Shown here: piece after piece, positions 1 to 7,715 of the stretch
Position numbering within the stretch: the stretch's first letter is position 1
Layout of the letters: each line of letters begins with the position of its first letter
Assembly (NCBI RefSeq): GCF_046237015.1
Contig: NZ_JBJYIN010000030.1
Span: forward strand, 1-24,147
Direction of reading: 5' to 3'
From: JBJYIN01 sp046237015
Lineage (GTDB): Bacteria > Pseudomonadota > Gammaproteobacteria > Enterobacterales > Enterobacteriaceae
DNA length: 24,147 bases
The notes under the pieces: generated by a model
What the model was told of the DNA's origin: nothing
What the model saw: only the letters and a program-made list of their open reading frames with translations
Database searches by the model: none
Position numbers and translations under genes: made by a program

Positions 1-424
1 CAAAACCGAGGTTTTCTGGAGTCAGCGTAATATCTTTTGTACCATCAAATGCAACGCCATTAATCTTTCGGGGCGTAGCCAATTTAGTTGCTGCCGCCGC
101 CGTTGCCGCTTTCCCCAGATAGCGACCATCAGCTTCTGTTTTATTCCAGGCGTTAACGTCACTGGCTAATAAGTTCACATCAGCAGATAGAGGCTTTCCG
201 TTTACTTTGATAGATCGTAATGCGTATTTCTGCGCCGCTTGCGTATCAGTCAATGCACCGATCTGCGCTGGCGTCAACGTAATAGCTTTTGAACCATCGA
301 ATGCCACACCGTTAATAGTGACTGCCACAGCTAACTTTTTAGCCGCCACAGCCGTTCCGCCAGATGGCAGCGCCCCAATAGACTCCGGCGTAATACGAAT
401 TAACTTCCCTGTTGGCTTTGCCAT
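1..424 (-). CDS. Tail fibre protein, N-terminal part (gene runs off the left edge)
   Basis: An open frame starts with ATG at 424 and runs without a stop to position 1, giving 141 codons of a longer protein. The start has a good ribosome site (GTGAGGTAAT just upstream). A motif of the form INGVAFDG-x-K-x-ITLTP-x-x-x-G occurs twice, at about residues 37-56 and 121-140, exactly 84 residues apart. This repeat, and the phrase WNKTEADGRYL between the copies, are typical of the shaft of P2-like and lambda Stf-like side tail fibres. Such fibres trimerise and bind the cell surface through their distal end, which is not in this window. It lies 4 bases past the stop of the 101-aa fibre-associated gene and ends the tail operon as seen here. 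Family call is firm; receptor specificity cannot be read. Confidence 0.85.
   Translation of the reverse strand, partial: MAKPTGKLIRITPESIGALPSGGTAVAAKKLAVAVTINGVAFDGSKAITLTPAQIGALTDTQAAQKYALRSIKVNGKPLSADVNLLASDVNAWNKTEADGRYLGKAATAAAATKLATPRKINGVAFDGTKDITLTPENLGF
21..318. repeat. Two diverged in-frame copies of a fibre-shaft repeat
   Basis: The stretches at about 21-66 and 273-318 are near-identical DNA (for example GTCAGCGTAATA against GTCAACGTAATA), offset by 252 bases, which is 84 codons. They encode the repeated INGVAFDG motif of the partial tail fibre. The unit is the protein repeat of the shaft, not a mobile element. Such repeats are substrates for recombination between fibre genes. Confidence 0.75.
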
Positions 425-427
425 TGA

Positions 428-733
428 TTACCTCACAAACTCAATCGATACAATATCCGTGCTTTTTACCGCTTCTGCCAAATATACCGTGGTCGATTCA
501 ACGGTATAAGCATATCCCAGCGGTTGACTAACACCATTAATATGCACGGAGATCACTTTGACATTCCCTACCGCAAAAGACGTTTCACCACCTTTAACGG
601 CTGGGCGTAAATTTTCAATCACCAGTGTAGCGTTATCGCCTTTCTCACCATCCTTAACGACAAAGGAAACAGCCGGTAATTTTTTTCCATCACTGGTTTT
701 AAAAATGAGTGAAACAGTACGGCCAGCGGCCAT
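428..733 (-). CDS. Small tail-fibre-associated protein, 101 aa
   Basis: This short protein sits between two fibre genes and is best read as a small fibre or adhesin module; I do not recognise a named family. Residues 4-29 (GRTVSLIFKTSDGKKLP and following) match the start of the 75-aa neighbour. Residues 60-100, around HINGVSQPLGYAYTVE and ending in IVSIEF, match a stretch near residues 319-357 of the 430-aa fibre. Thus it looks like a head from one gene joined to a beta-rich tail from another. Start ATG at 733 has GTGAGGTAAT upstream, the same leader as the next fibre gene. Role in receptor binding or fibre assembly is inference. Confidence 0.75.
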   Translation of the reverse strand: MAAGRTVSLIFKTSDGKKLPAVSFVVKDGEKGDNATLVIENLRPAVKGGETSFAVGNVKVISVHINGVSQPLGYAYTVESTTVYLAEAVKSTDIVSIEFVR

Positions 734-741
734 ATATTACC

Positions 742-969
742 TCACGCGTTTTCTTTAACGGTTACCTCAACGCCAGTAATACTGACGCCGTTATTGCCCG
801 GAACACCTTTTAATTCCGTAAAATATTGTGCTTCGGTTTTATTAGCATTACCGGCTTGAGATTTCCATACTTCGTAAGCACTGGCACCATCGGATACATC
901 AAATGCCGCAGGTAATGTTTTTCCGTCTGACAATTTAAAATTTAATGTGACAGTCCGTGATTTAGGCAT
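742..969 (-). CDS. Small tail-fibre-associated protein, 75 aa
   Basis: I chose the ATG at 969 because AAGGAAGG lies just before it; the same frame stays open to 1008 and would overlap the previous gene, but no ribosome site supports that start. The protein begins SRTVTLNFKLSDGKTLPAAF, closely similar to the start of the 101-aa protein downstream. The middle, ASAYEVWKSQAGNANKTEAQ, and the phrase LKGVPGNNG are of the kind found in fibre or collar proteins with short collagen-like turns. It sits between the 430-aa fibre and the 101-aa protein, with small gaps. A structural or adhesion role is inferred from context and composition only. Confidence 0.72.
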   Translation of the reverse strand: MPKSRTVTLNFKLSDGKTLPAAFDVSDGASAYEVWKSQAGNANKTEAQYFTELKGVPGNNGVSITGVEVTVKENA

Positions 970-991
970 AATTCCCTTCCTTGTTAAAAAA

Positions 992-2284
992 TTAATGACT
1001 GACTTCAATTCCCGTTATTTTCTGTAACGCACTTTCCGGCAAAAAAAGCCCTGCATCCGTTCCGGCTGCAATTAGGTTATTTTTATCGCTGCTTAGAAAG
1101 TCAGTTCCGGTTAATCCTCTGACCTCTGTCCGTAACTTGTCGATTTCATATAACAGCGCGTTGGTTTCAGGATCGTTGGTTAATGCCCCTTGCGTTGACA
1201 GCGGCACATTGAAAACCACATTTACAAAATCCCCTTTCAGCAATGCTTCGGCAAACGTGATAGTGTTTTCTTCCAACGCATACGAGTAATTCAGCGCCTG
1301 CTCTACGCCGTTAATAAAAATCATGCAGGCATTGAGCGTAGACGGTGGGGATAGCGTTAACTCGCCTCCTTTAGCCGTGTACTGCCAGGCTGACAAATCC
1401 GTTTTGATGGCATAGCGCGTTCTAATATCATCGATATCCCGATCGTAACGAGCCCCCAGCACTCGTAAGTCGGTGACATTTCCAACAGCATCAATACTGG
1501 CAATCGGCGCTACATAATGCGCAAATCCTGCCGCATCTGCATAATTTTTCAGGTCACTGGCGACGGTCAATTTAACTGCCGTCTGCCACTTACCAACCAC
1601 GCTGCCCTGATAGCTAAAATCGGCATAGACCTTTGTTGAACGCAAGCCGGTCAACGTTTGCTCTTGCATCAGTTCGCCGCGCAACCCGCCGACATAACCG
1701 ATCCCTTTTCTGACCGTATATTTATCGCCCGCGCGAACTACCTCAAAGCCTGCGCCCAAAAAGGCCGCATTACCGAAATTATCTAACGTAATCAGACGCT
1801 GCATTTCATCAATACCTGCCAGACGGGCAGAGAAATCAATTTGCCACGTCTGCGCCGACACATTGATTTGTGTTGCGTCGGCTGCGCCATCGAACTGCAT
1901 AGCCAGATTGCGCGTAAGACTATTGCCCTGCTGACCGCTCGTCGTCTTGATTTTTTGCTGGGTGCGCACATGGACAATCATCAGCACCGTATTCGTCTTG
2001 CTATCAACCAGGCCAATCCAGTTGTAATCCCAATTGCCCACGCTGGTATCGAGCACTACCGAATACACCACCGCGTTATCGTTCAGTACGCCATACTGCG
2101 TAATATCCGCCGCGTGTTTAATCGCTGTGGCAGCGGGCATGCCTTCATCACGGCTCACCGGCGCGGTTTCGTCCTGATTCGGGATCAGCGCAAAGACAAT
2201 TTTGTCCGGCACCGCAGGCAAGCCATCCAATACTTTGTTCACGTTCCACGCTTCAAAAGCGCGGGTTACTACACTCTTGGCCAT
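992..2284 (-). CDS. Phage tail fibre protein, 430 aa, with tail-fibre N-terminal domain
   Basis: The first 170 residues have the features of the phage tail fibre N-terminal family (Pfam phage_tail_fib / DUF3751): an aromatic GNWDYNWIGL-type segment near residue 83 and a VVYSVVLDT strand before it. This domain attaches the fibre to the baseplate. Residues about 319-357 (IFINGVEQALNYSYALEENT) form a module repeated in the 101-aa gene two places downstream. The C-terminus (TDFLSSDKNNLIAAGTDAGL) looks like a shaft or tip segment. ATG at 2284 has TAAGGAAA upstream. It follows tail protein I by 9 bases, matching the P2 order I then H fibre, so it is the positional equivalent of P2 gpH, though much shorter than it. 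Confidence 0.85.
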   Translation of the reverse strand: MAKSVVTRAFEAWNVNKVLDGLPAVPDKIVFALIPNQDETAPVSRDEGMPAATAIKHAADITQYGVLNDNAVVYSVVLDTSVGNWDYNWIGLVDSKTNTVLMIVHVRTQQKIKTTSGQQGNSLTRNLAMQFDGAADATQINVSAQTWQIDFSARLAGIDEMQRLITLDNFGNAAFLGAGFEVVRAGDKYTVRKGIGYVGGLRGELMQEQTLTGLRSTKVYADFSYQGSVVGKWQTAVKLTVASDLKNYADAAGFAHYVAPIASIDAVGNVTDLRVLGARYDRDIDDIRTRYAIKTDLSAWQYTAKGGELTLSPPSTLNACMIFINGVEQALNYSYALEENTITFAEALLKGDFVNVVFNVPLSTQGALTNDPETNALLYEIDKLRTEVRGLTGTDFLSSDKNNLIAAGTDAGLFLPESALQKITGIEVSH

Positions 2285-2293
2285 AGCATTTCC

Positions 2294-2926
2294 TTATAAA
2301 CTGGCAGTGTCATATTCCGTCAATGCGGAGAAATCCGGGGCTGCAACCCGCTGCGAGTGCATCACCAGTCCGTGCCGCACGTCCGCATCCGCTGAATAAT
2401 ATTCAGCACTGTGTGAAAAGGTTCCGCCGTATACACTGGCTGTCACATCATTGAGTACGTCAAAGCTGTAACGGCGGCATGTCCGGCCATATTGACGCAC
2501 CAGATTCATCATCAGCGCGTTGTACGTGCTCAGTTGCTCATCGTCGATGCGAACCAGGATCACATCCCATTCATAACCGGCCTGACGTTCTTTCAGTTCA
2601 ATCTCGCCCACGTCTAACCGCGCAAAGATGCGGATAAAACCGGCTACGCTGCCCGCATCCTGCGCGTTGATAAACGCCCATTTCACCCGTTTTCGATACA
2701 GACTCAACGGCTCACCGTCAAACCGCTCGATATCCCGCTGATATGCCAACACGTTAAGCAACGGCACGGGGCAGGTTTCCGCGTCCAGTTGCTGTAATGG
2801 CCAGCGCATCCAGCCATTCACCTGCTGCCAGTAACGTTTACTGGCGCGGAGCAATTTTGCCGGTTCGCCCTTGTCCATCCAGGACGGCAGGCGCAGGCTT
2901 TCCAGTTGCTGACGGAAATCAGGCAT
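2294..2926 (-). CDS. Phage tail protein I (baseplate), 210 aa
   Basis: The protein corresponds to the P2 gpI group that forms part of the baseplate together with gpJ and gpW. It is recognised from its place between baseplate J and the fibre and from its length and sequence, with conserved segments such as LPSWMDKGEPAKLLRA and CPVPLLNVLAYQRDIERF near the start. The frame also offers a TTG at 2932, but I prefer the ATG at 2926, which overlaps the last bases of gene J. No catalytic function is expected. It links the fibre to the baseplate wedge. Confidence 0.8.
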   Translation of the reverse strand: MPDFRQQLESLRLPSWMDKGEPAKLLRASKRYWQQVNGWMRWPLQQLDAETCPVPLLNVLAYQRDIERFDGEPLSLYRKRVKWAFINAQDAGSVAGFIRIFARLDVGEIELKERQAGYEWDVILVRIDDEQLSTYNALMMNLVRQYGRTCRRYSFDVLNDVTASVYGGTFSHSAEYYSADADVRHGLVMHSQRVAAPDFSALTEYDTASL

Positions 2927-4103
2927 TTTCAATAACCACGGTTAACCCGCTCAAACGCGGCACACTCAGATCGCTGACAATATCGCCCAGGGAAAACACC
3001 ACCGAATCAATCAGCCCAAACTCGCGGTGCAGCTCCCGCCCCAGATTAGAAAAGGAAAAACGGTCATACGGCCACGTTTTCTTAACGTCATACTCGCTGT
3101 TTTCACGAAACGCACAGCGCACCAGATTGTCACAGCCATTCCGTAACGCGGTTAACTCGTCAGCCGTCACATTCGCCAGGTTGTTCACGTACAGCGTGAC
3201 GGCAAGGTCATGCCGCGTTTCCGGCATCGCCATGCACTGCATATCATCGCCGTGGCCATGGTTGCCCTGCGCGGTGATGTAGTCATTCACGGCGGTGATA
3301 AACGGTGCGGAAATCACGCCCGAATCCAGTAGCAGATAAGCATTAGCCGTACCCGGCCCACGCGGAGCATCATGTAAAAAGAAGATGCGATCGATACTCA
3401 GCCCCGCTACAGCCGCAATCATGCTGCGGTAAACCGCATCGGTGTGATAATTACCCACCAGGTTGTACTGATTGCGGCAGCGATCGCGCAGGTCATCATC
3501 GGATTCCTGATCCGCGCCTGGCGTCAGCAACCAGTTTTCCTCATTTTCTGCACGCTCAATACCACCAACCCCAACGGGCAAAATGCGGTAATAGCCTGGT
3601 GCCAGATTGAACGCGCCGCCCTCGCCCGTCGCCGTCACCGGCACCAACCCGCTGGCACTGCCTGCGGGAATAACCGCATCAGCCGTTACACGCAGGCTAT
3701 AAATCTGGCCGTTAATACGCTCAGTCTGAATAACCGTTCCAGCCGGAACCAGTGCCGCCTGACTCGCATTCGACTTGAAAAAGCGGATAGTACCGCTCGC
3801 TGCCGTGGCAGGCTTGCGAGTCACATTGACGCCCCAGGCGAACATATCCAGAAACGCGCCGGATGCGGTAGCCAGGTACATATTGGCTAACACGACATTG
3901 ATGAGTACCGCTTTCAGCCACATAACCGGCGTGGTGACAATCGTATTAATCAGCCGCCAGAACGGCGACATACGCGACGTATTGGTGATCAACCCTTCCG
4001 CATTCACCAGTGCCTGAAACTGTTCCGTCACCGTATCGGTAGTGACCGGCATCCCGGCGTCACGTAACGCCTGCTCATAATCAATCTGCGGTTTAACTGT
4101 CAT
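2919..4103 (-). CDS. Baseplate J-like protein, 394 aa
   Basis: This is a baseplate wedge protein of the baseplate J/gp47 family, which surrounds the tail hub and moves on host contact to trigger sheath contraction. Features of the family are visible: AASGTIRFFK near residue 100 followed by AALVPAGTVIQTERI, and the segment GADQESDDDLRDRCRNQY, close to the usual ES-D-L-R-R motif. The length is somewhat above P2 gpJ (about 300). A GTG at 4112 is in frame, but the ATG at 4103 is preferred; either overlaps the upstream gene. The 3' end overlaps the tail protein I start. Confidence 0.9.
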   Translation of the reverse strand: MTVKPQIDYEQALRDAGMPVTTDTVTEQFQALVNAEGLITNTSRMSPFWRLINTIVTTPVMWLKAVLINVVLANMYLATASGAFLDMFAWGVNVTRKPATAASGTIRFFKSNASQAALVPAGTVIQTERINGQIYSLRVTADAVIPAGSASGLVPVTATGEGGAFNLAPGYYRILPVGVGGIERAENEENWLLTPGADQESDDDLRDRCRNQYNLVGNYHTDAVYRSMIAAVAGLSIDRIFFLHDAPRGPGTANAYLLLDSGVISAPFITAVNDYITAQGNHGHGDDMQCMAMPETRHDLAVTLYVNNLANVTADELTALRNGCDNLVRCAFRENSEYDVKKTWPYDRFSFSNLGRELHREFGLIDSVVFSLGDIVSDLSVPRLSGLTVVIENA

Positions 4104-4428
4104 AGTCGGCACTCACATGAATACGGCCAAAATCATAGGTGTCAGCGGTGATCCAAAGCCGTGTTAACGTTTCTTCGGTCAGCACCACTGTACCGGGAAT
4201 AATGCGTTCATCGTCTTCAACCAACATCGTCATTTGCATCATGATATCGGCGCGTAATGTTGGGCTGCGTTCAGCAATAAGCTGTGTGGTTAAACCGCTT
4301 TCAATAATGGCATGGACACAATCCTGAGCGATGCTGACACGGTTATGACATAAACTCGGCTCATTACCGGTATTCAAATTGAAATCACGCCCTGTGATTA
4401 ATAAATCAATATACTTCGCTTCATCCAT
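4093..4428 (-). CDS. DUF2590-type baseplate protein, 111 aa (W position)
   Basis: The sequence (MDEAKYIDLLITGRDFNL at the start, then GNEPSLCHNRVSIAQDCVHA and VEDDERIIPGTV) fits the DUF2590 family of HP1-like phages. It occupies the place of P2 gene W, the gp25-like wedge component, just before baseplate J. The frame stays open to an ATG at 4446, but the ATG at 4428 overlaps the tape-measure stop as TAATG with GGAAGAA upstream, the same coupling used elsewhere in this operon, so I take 4428. The role as a baseplate wedge part is by position and family, not motif. Confidence 0.78.
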   Translation of the reverse strand: MDEAKYIDLLITGRDFNLNTGNEPSLCHNRVSIAQDCVHAIIESGLTTQLIAERSPTLRADIMMQMTMLVEDDERIIPGTVVLTEETLTRLWITADTYDFGRIHVSADYDS

Positions 4429-6440
4429 TAGCGTAATTCTTCCCATTCCTGTAATTGCTCTGGCGTCATGCCGTTATTGGCATGAATAGTCACATTGCCA
4501 AATTTCTTACTGTTATCCGTATACGATTTACTATTACTGTTAATCTCTTTATTTAATCCGCCGCGTTCAATGCCTTTTATATTTCCACCGGTTAATAATG
4601 TATTATTTCCCGCGCTCAGATTTTCCGGTGGTTTGGCAATATCGACGGGCATGGATGGCACTGGCGATGTAGCCGCCGCAGGCATATCAATGTTTACACC
4701 GGGGATATGATTCAGTTTTTCAATAATCCAATTGTAGGTACTGGAAAATGAACTCAGCAGGCTATCCCATAATCCGCTAAACACATTACCGATACCGGAC
4801 ACCATATTTTTCATGGTATCCATCAGTGAGAAGTTACTGATAAATTCAACGACGTTATTCCATCCCTCAACAACCGACGCCCACACAGCACTAAATACGT
4901 CACCGACCCACTGAACGATTGATGCCAACACTTGAAACGCATCAGTCTGAGTCACGGCGGCGACGACTTGATCCCAGTGCTGGATCAACAGGTAGCATCC
5001 TGCGCCCAACGCCGCCACCGCTGCAATCACCAATAGCACCGGCCACAAGGCAAAATTAAACGCGACACCGGTTAACACGGTAGCCATACGTACAGCCAGC
5101 AATACGCCGCGTAATACTCGCATCGTCGCCGACCAGGCGATAACGGCCTTGTTGTACAGCCAGATGGCCGCAACATGGATTTTCATCAGCGTGGTTAACA
5201 CCTTCCAGATCCCTTGAAGCCCGATCATGATGAATGATGAAACCCCCATCACAATATTGGCCACCGCGCCCGCTGCCGCGAGACTGAGCACAGCCAGCAC
5301 GGCATAACCGATCACGCGGGTAATATTTGGGAACAGCGTTTGCCACCTGACCAGCGTCTGACCGGCATCTGCCAGTTTATTGATTAGCGGATACAGTACC
5401 GGCAGGAGCGTAGCCCCCATTGCCGCCCGCATCGCATACCAAACCGCAACCAGCCGATCCCACGGGTTCGTCATTTTCTCCGCCATTTCCGTGGCGCGTT
5501 TCATGCCGTCGCTACTGCCCAGCTCGGTAATGTGCCGCTGTAATATGCCGACATTGCCGTAAAGCTGTTTAATCACTGCCGACCCGCCGCCAAAGGCTTC
5601 ATCCAGTTCCTTCTGTGCCTTAAGATTCCCTTCAATTGTCGCGCCATACTTAGCTTGCAACTTTTCCAGCATGGCGGGCATAGACAGCAATTTGCCGTTA
5701 GTGTCGGTAAACGTCAGCCCCAGTTTTTTAGCACCCTCAGCCGCGCCCGTAAGATACGACTCATACGATCCGCTGGCCTCGCTTCCGAGTGTCCGTTGCA
5801 GTTCACCCAATACGGCAAATTGTTCATTCATGCCCACGCCAAAGTTTGTCCCTGCGCCCTTTGACCCTTCCATCAAATCCCTGATAGCGGCCATTTCCGT
5901 GCCAAATGCCTGGCGCATGTACGCGGCTTTCCCTGCTACCTGTTCCGCAAACGTCACATTGCCCAGCGCGTTGGCGTCAGTGCGGAAATTAGCGAACATC
6001 TGCCCCATAAATTCAGTGGTGTCTGCCGCCGTTGATTTCAGTGCGGCGGCGACGGTGTTAGTGATCGTCGTCATGCGCGGCAGTTCGCCGCCTGACAACC
6101 CGCCCACTGAGCGGTTAATCATTTCCGTGGACTGCACAAACTCCAGCGCCGACTTGCCATACTGTACGCTGAATTTAAGGCCATTCTCCGCAACCTGTTT
6201 TAGCGTCGCATCGCTGACCCCCTGCGCAGACGCAGACAGCAGCGCATCATTCATTTCAACGGCGGGGGCAAGTGCATCACGGATAGCCAGACCGGTGGCA
6301 AATAGCCCCGCGCCACCGATGGCCATACGCTTAAATGCCGCCTGTGATTTTTCAGCAAAGCCGGTCACTGACGTTTGCGCCTGTTTAATCGGGCGCGTCA
6401 GCTTATCAATCAGGCTTAGCGTAAAATCCAGTTGCTTCAT
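4428..6440 (-). CDS. Tail tape measure protein, 670 aa
   Basis: This protein sets tail length and fills the tail tube. The N-terminal 340 residues resemble the TP901-type tape-measure core: early helix, AIGGAGLFATG at 41-50, and long helical segments, with FGGGSAVIKQLYGN at about 283-296. Strongly hydrophobic stretches lie at about 376-412 and 441-487, as usual for a protein that enters the inner membrane on DNA ejection. A low-complexity Ser/Asn/Gly-rich region follows at about 590-650, and the C-terminus ends MTPEQLQEWEELR. It is shorter than P2 gpT (815), so a shorter tail is expected. The start overlaps the stop of the frameshift frame as TAATG, so its translation is coupled to the frameshift product or to reinitiation. 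Confidence 0.93.
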   Translation of the reverse strand: MKQLDFTLSLIDKLTRPIKQAQTSVTGFAEKSQAAFKRMAIGGAGLFATGLAIRDALAPAVEMNDALLSASAQGVSDATLKQVAENGLKFSVQYGKSALEFVQSTEMINRSVGGLSGGELPRMTTITNTVAAALKSTAADTTEFMGQMFANFRTDANALGNVTFAEQVAGKAAYMRQAFGTEMAAIRDLMEGSKGAGTNFGVGMNEQFAVLGELQRTLGSEASGSYESYLTGAAEGAKKLGLTFTDTNGKLLSMPAMLEKLQAKYGATIEGNLKAQKELDEAFGGGSAVIKQLYGNVGILQRHITELGSSDGMKRATEMAEKMTNPWDRLVAVWYAMRAAMGATLLPVLYPLINKLADAGQTLVRWQTLFPNITRVIGYAVLAVLSLAAAGAVANIVMGVSSFIMIGLQGIWKVLTTLMKIHVAAIWLYNKAVIAWSATMRVLRGVLLAVRMATVLTGVAFNFALWPVLLVIAAVAALGAGCYLLIQHWDQVVAAVTQTDAFQVLASIVQWVGDVFSAVWASVVEGWNNVVEFISNFSLMDTMKNMVSGIGNVFSGLWDSLLSSFSSTYNWIIEKLNHIPGVNIDMPAAATSPVPSMPVDIAKPPENLSAGNNTLLTGGNIKGIERGGLNKEINSNSKSYTDNSKKFGNVTIHANNGMTPEQLQEWEELR

Positions 6441-6885
6441 TATTCGCCCTTAAATGCCAGCGCAATGCCGTTAGCTACGGCAATATGCATCTTTTCCCAG
6501 TGAGAATTATCCAGCCAGACGGCGCGGGCTAAATTATCAATATCGTCCGTCTCATGCGGTAAATAATGCCGCCTGAGTGTTAATGCCTGTTCGATAAAAT
6601 TATTGTTAATCGCCCGCAGCCGCTCGGTTAGTTTTTTACTTCGATTTCCAACTTAGGCGCATAGCGGGTATTGACCGCTTCGGCAATTTGCAACGCTGCA
6701 CCAGGCAGTTTTAATAATTCGTCCAAATCATTTTTACTTTCCGCACTGGCAATACGGCGTAAATAAGTCACGGCAGGGGCGATTTTATTATCCATTGCCA
6801 TTTCATTAATCAGGCCGTTATAGGCAACCGTGTTGGGCTCAAACGTTAATTCTTTTCCCGCGATAGCTAATACAATCTTGCTCAT
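6440..6885 (-). CDS. Tail assembly chaperone, -1 frameshift product (148 aa)
   Basis: Translation starts at 6885, reads the short chaperone to the slippery heptamer at 6631-6637, moves back one base and continues to the TAA at 6440-6442 (spans 6885..6631 and 6631..6440). The extension adds 63 residues starting LTERLRAINN and ending IALAFKGE, with an aromatic block LARAVWLDNSHWEK. The extension frame has a stop just upstream of the heptamer and no ATG, GTG or TTG near its beginning, so a separate gene is unlikely. Lambda G-GT and P2 E-E' use the same plan: the short form and the longer form both guide tail assembly on the tape measure, whose gene begins directly after this one. Confidence 0.82.
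6628..6885 (-). CDS. Tail assembly chaperone, short form, 85 aa
   Basis: The small acidic and helical protein (start MSKIVLAIAGKELTFEPN, then YNGLINEMAMDNKIAPAVTYL) fits the phage tail assembly chaperone family of HP1-like phages (Phage_TAC, formerly DUF2765). It coats the tape measure during tail building and is not in the final virion. It is placed just before the tape measure gene as expected. The start overlaps the stop of the outer spanin gene (ATGA). It ends EIEVKN, with the last two codons AAA AAC part of the frameshift heptamer, so it is the unshifted product of the pair. Confidence 0.9.
   Translation of the reverse strand: MSKIVLAIAGKELTFEPNTVAYNGLINEMAMDNKIAPAVTYLRRIASAESKNDLDELLKLPGAALQIAEAVNTRYAPKLEIEVKN
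6631..6637 (-). promoter_or_regulatory. Slippery heptamer A AAA AAC for -1 frameshifting
   Basis: On the minus strand the chaperone gene ends GTA AAA AAC TAA. The bases A AAA AAC form a canonical X-XXY-YYZ heptamer in the right phase, immediately before the stop. A GGAAA stretch about 11 bases upstream could act as an internal Shine-Dalgarno stimulator. I saw no strong downstream stem; a short CCG/CGG pairing is possible. Confidence 0.85.
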
Positions 6886-7172
6886 TTCAATTTTTCCCTT
6901 TGATTAATTTCATCCACTAATTGATTATGCCGCGCGGCACAATCAGCATAGATTTCCGGCCATGTAGTTAATGGAATAGCCGCATCCATTCCGGTATGTC
7001 CTGCTAATGTTGGTAAATTATTTACCGGACATTTCTTTTTCAGGTTTTCCTGATAACGCACGTTCGGTTCGTTCGACGGCGGCGTTGTACAGGCTGACAA
7101 ACTCGTCAGACAGGCACACGTTAGTAAAAACCGGCTTAACGATTTCCCGATAAATTTCCTTGCTTGGCGCAT
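6882..7172 (-). CDS. Outer-membrane spanin (Rz1-like lipoprotein), 96 aa
   Basis: The outer spanin joins the inner spanin across the periplasm and fuses the two membranes in the last step of lysis. The start at 7172 (MRQARKFIGKSL) is inside the inner spanin gene in another frame. A basic N-terminus is followed by the hydrophobic segment SRFLLTCACLTS and a lipobox LSAC with the lipid-bearing Cys at residue 28. Mature length is about 69 residues, with PPSNEPN after the Cys in line with the Pro-rich linkers of Rz1. The frame is open further upstream to 7277, but the Arg-rich lead there is a shadow of the inner spanin. It ends beyond the inner spanin stop and overlaps the chaperone start. Confidence 0.85.
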   Translation of the reverse strand: MRQARKFIGKSLSRFLLTCACLTSLSACTTPPSNEPNVRYQENLKKKCPVNNLPTLAGHTGMDAAIPLTTWPEIYADCAARHNQLVDEINQREKLK

Positions 7173-7374
7173 TGCGTATCGCCTCCAGTTGGCTTTCCAG
7201 CTTTTGCCCTGACTGGCTGGCAATGTCCTGCGTTGCCTGGCGGGATGCCTCACCGGCTGCTTTCGCCGCCGTCGCAATAGTCAACTCGGTGCTATCGCGC
7301 TGCCAGTTTGCCACCTGCCAGCCAGCGGCAAAAACGGTAAGCAGCACAACGACTATCAGCCAGGGCTTATCCAT
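7018..7374 (-). CDS. Inner-membrane spanin (Rz-like / LysB), 118 aa
   Basis: A single N-terminal membrane segment (WLIVVVLLTVFAAGWQVA, residues 5-22) is followed by a long periplasmic helix rich in Ala, Gln and Glu (about 28-67), which is the normal shape of an i-spanin. It lies directly after the endolysin, with its ATG overlapping the endolysin stop as TAATG, and contains most of the outer spanin gene in another frame. This order (holin, endolysin, inner spanin with nested outer spanin) supports the call in spite of the low sequence conservation of the family. Confidence 0.85.
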   Translation of the reverse strand: MDKPWLIVVVLLTVFAAGWQVANWQRDSTELTIATAAKAAGEASRQATQDIASQSGQKLESQLEAIRNAPSKEIYREIVKPVFTNVCLSDEFVSLYNAAVERTERALSGKPEKEMSGK

Positions 7375-7715
7375 TAGCGAACCCCGTTATGCTCAAGGCT
7401 AAAGTGATTGCCATCCGGACGGGATTTAAAGCGCCCGCCCCAACTGCCGCCCAGCGATTCCCAGTACTCCCCCAGCGGCAAATAAGCCTCGGTCTGCGTC
7501 TGATATTGCCCGTTGATAAACAGGTTAAGATCCACCGCCAGACGCTGGGTATGCAGACTATTAGCAATGCCCTTGCCGCTTTTAGCGTTCAGCTTTGCCT
7601 GTTCCGGCGTACGGTAGGCTTCACCAAAGGTCAATCGATAACCACGATCCCCCGCCCAGGCAATCAACTGCGCTATCAACTGGGTAAAAAGCTGCTGTTT
7701 CTCACTTAACGTCAT
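7374..7715 (-). CDS. Endolysin, M15-type peptidase, 113 aa
   Basis: A peptidoglycan-cutting L-alanyl-D-glutamate or D-Ala carboxypeptidase-type zinc enzyme of the M15 group (VanY/T5 endolysin type). The zinc motif S-x-H-x-x-x-x-A-x-D is seen as SLHTQRLAVD, with H55 and D62, and the second part PDGNHFSLE gives the third ligand H104 and likely acid D101. The N-terminal helix (SEKQQLFTQLIAQLIAWA) precedes GEAYRTPEQA, also family-typical. No signal peptide or SAR segment, so it needs the holin to leave the cytoplasm. The start overlaps the holin end by 14 bases. P2 itself uses a different, transglycosylase-type lysin (gpK), so this is an HP1-like or independently acquired cassette. Confidence 0.9.
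   Translation of the reverse strand: MTLSEKQQLFTQLIAQLIAWAGDRGYRLTFGEAYRTPEQAKLNAKSGKGIANSLHTQRLAVDLNLFINGQYQTQTEAYLPLGEYWESLGGSWGGRFKSRPDGNHFSLEHNGVR

Noticed and set aside
1841..2299. Plus-strand open frame of 152 codons inside the 430-aa fibre gene
   Set aside because: Antisense to a well-supported fibre gene, rich in His and Arg as usual for shadow frames, no ribosome site.
5671..6453. Plus-strand open frame of 260 codons opposite the tape measure gene
   Set aside because: Long but antisense to the tape measure; Ser/Ala/Pro-rich composition comes from the GC-rich third codon positions of the true gene, and no start signal is seen.
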